This document shows positions 46,375 to 46,540 of a stretch of DNA of 46,540 nucleotides, in pieces. The position numbers and the translations under genes are program-made. The notes beneath the pieces were generated by a model. The model was not told where the DNA came from. It ran no database searches and saw nothing but the letters and a program-made list of their open reading frames with translations. The stretch spans positions 1-46,540 of the forward strand of contig CADEGS010000010.1 of NCBI GenBank assembly GCA_902826945.1, written 5' to 3'. The stretch's first letter is position 1. Each line of letters opens with the position of its first letter. The DNA comes from an uncultured bacterium. GTDB lineage: Bacteria; Planctomycetota; UBA1135; GCA-002686595.

Positions 46375-46540
46375 ATGGGCGAGAGCGATCCGAGCCCGGG
46401 CGAGCGCCAGCTCGTCGTGCCCGACGAGCCGGCCGACGCGGGCGCCCCGTCCGGCCGCTCGCCCGGCCTGCTCGTGCCGCTGGTCGTCGTGCCGGCCCTG
46501 ATCGTGATGGTGTTCGTCCTCGTGTGGACGTTCTTCAGCT
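46375..46540 (+). CDS. Start of a membrane protein, cut by the window end
   Basis: 55 residues visible from the ATG at 46375, seven bases after the phosphofructokinase stop, so probably the same operon. An acidic, Pro-rich N terminus (about 1-30), then one hydrophobic segment (LLVPLVVVPALIVMVFVLVW). In related genomes such a start belongs to HEAT-repeat anchored proteins, but too little is visible to say. Confidence 0.6.
   Translation, partial: MGESDPSPGERQLVVPDEPADAGAPSGRSPGLLVPLVVVPALIVMVFVLVWTFFS

Noticed and set aside
42524..46501. A 1325-codon open frame on the + strand across several genes
   Set aside because: Its translation is Arg/Ala/Gly-rich low complexity and it overlaps the well-supported genes at 42828 and 45171; such shadow frames are expected at this G+C.

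Overview
The window is chromosomal DNA of very high G+C (about three quarters by eye, with third codon positions almost always G or C). It is densely packed with bacterial genes. I see no insertion sequence, phage gene, CRISPR array or rRNA. Several traits point to the Planctomycetota, perhaps one of the less studied high-GC lineages: a lipoprotein with an exact H-X9-DG motif, a secreted protein with a C-terminal module I associate with that phylum, a soluble Ser/Thr kinase ending in tandem zinc ribbons, a sigma factor next to a FecR-like/carboxypeptidase-regulatory-repeat protein, and a PPi-type phosphofructokinase. The lineage call is inference.

Layout. 1-587: 3' end of an exonuclease III gene, then a 169-base hairpin. 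834-2431 (-): LON-domain and SirB1-like proteins. 2680-10948 (+): one long metabolic operon (thiolase, 3-hydroxyacyl-CoA dehydrogenase, cyclophilin, enoyl-CoA hydratase, second thiolase, a one-chain swivel-first LeuD-LeuC/aconitase-type dehydratase, a beta-decarboxylating dehydrogenase, a VOC protein). 10985-14774: a regulatory island in which a zinc-ribbon kinase and a PP2C phosphatase (-) face a sigma factor and its membrane-anchored partner (+). 14863-18784 (+): MoxR, DUF58 and TgpA-like transglutaminase. 18831-24123: PhzF-like, unknown, EgtD (-), gamma-glutamyltransferase (+), enoyl-CoA isomerase-like (-). 24571-32548: secreted protein, MogA, CgeB-like glycosyltransferase, H-X9-DG lipoprotein, prolyl oligopeptidase, TlpA-like thioredoxin. 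32716-37562 (-): four-gene sigma-led operon. 37745-42687: GH20 hexosaminidase, HD phosphohydrolase, a LysW-like zinc-ribbon peptide, an aminotransferase. 42828-46540: anchored unknown protein, tRNA-Leu(AAG), PPi-phosphofructokinase and the start of a membrane protein.

Two patterns cut across the window. First, many transcription units start with a CTANNNT (-10-like) hexamer only 7-15 bases before the start codon and have no Shine-Dalgarno, which suggests leaderless mRNAs. Units with longer leaders carry a clear GGAGG-type site, and genes inside operons are often joined by ATGA/GTGA overlaps. Second, convergent gene pairs are often closed by strong GC-rich hairpins.

Points I would look at first: the LysW-like peptide that lacks the conjugating C-terminal Glu (41220-41423); the hairpin at 584-752, whose core mismatches are all G.U-compatible on one strand only; the leaderless promoter pattern; tRNA-Leu(AAG); the swivel-first dehydratase; and the kinase/phosphatase/sigma island.
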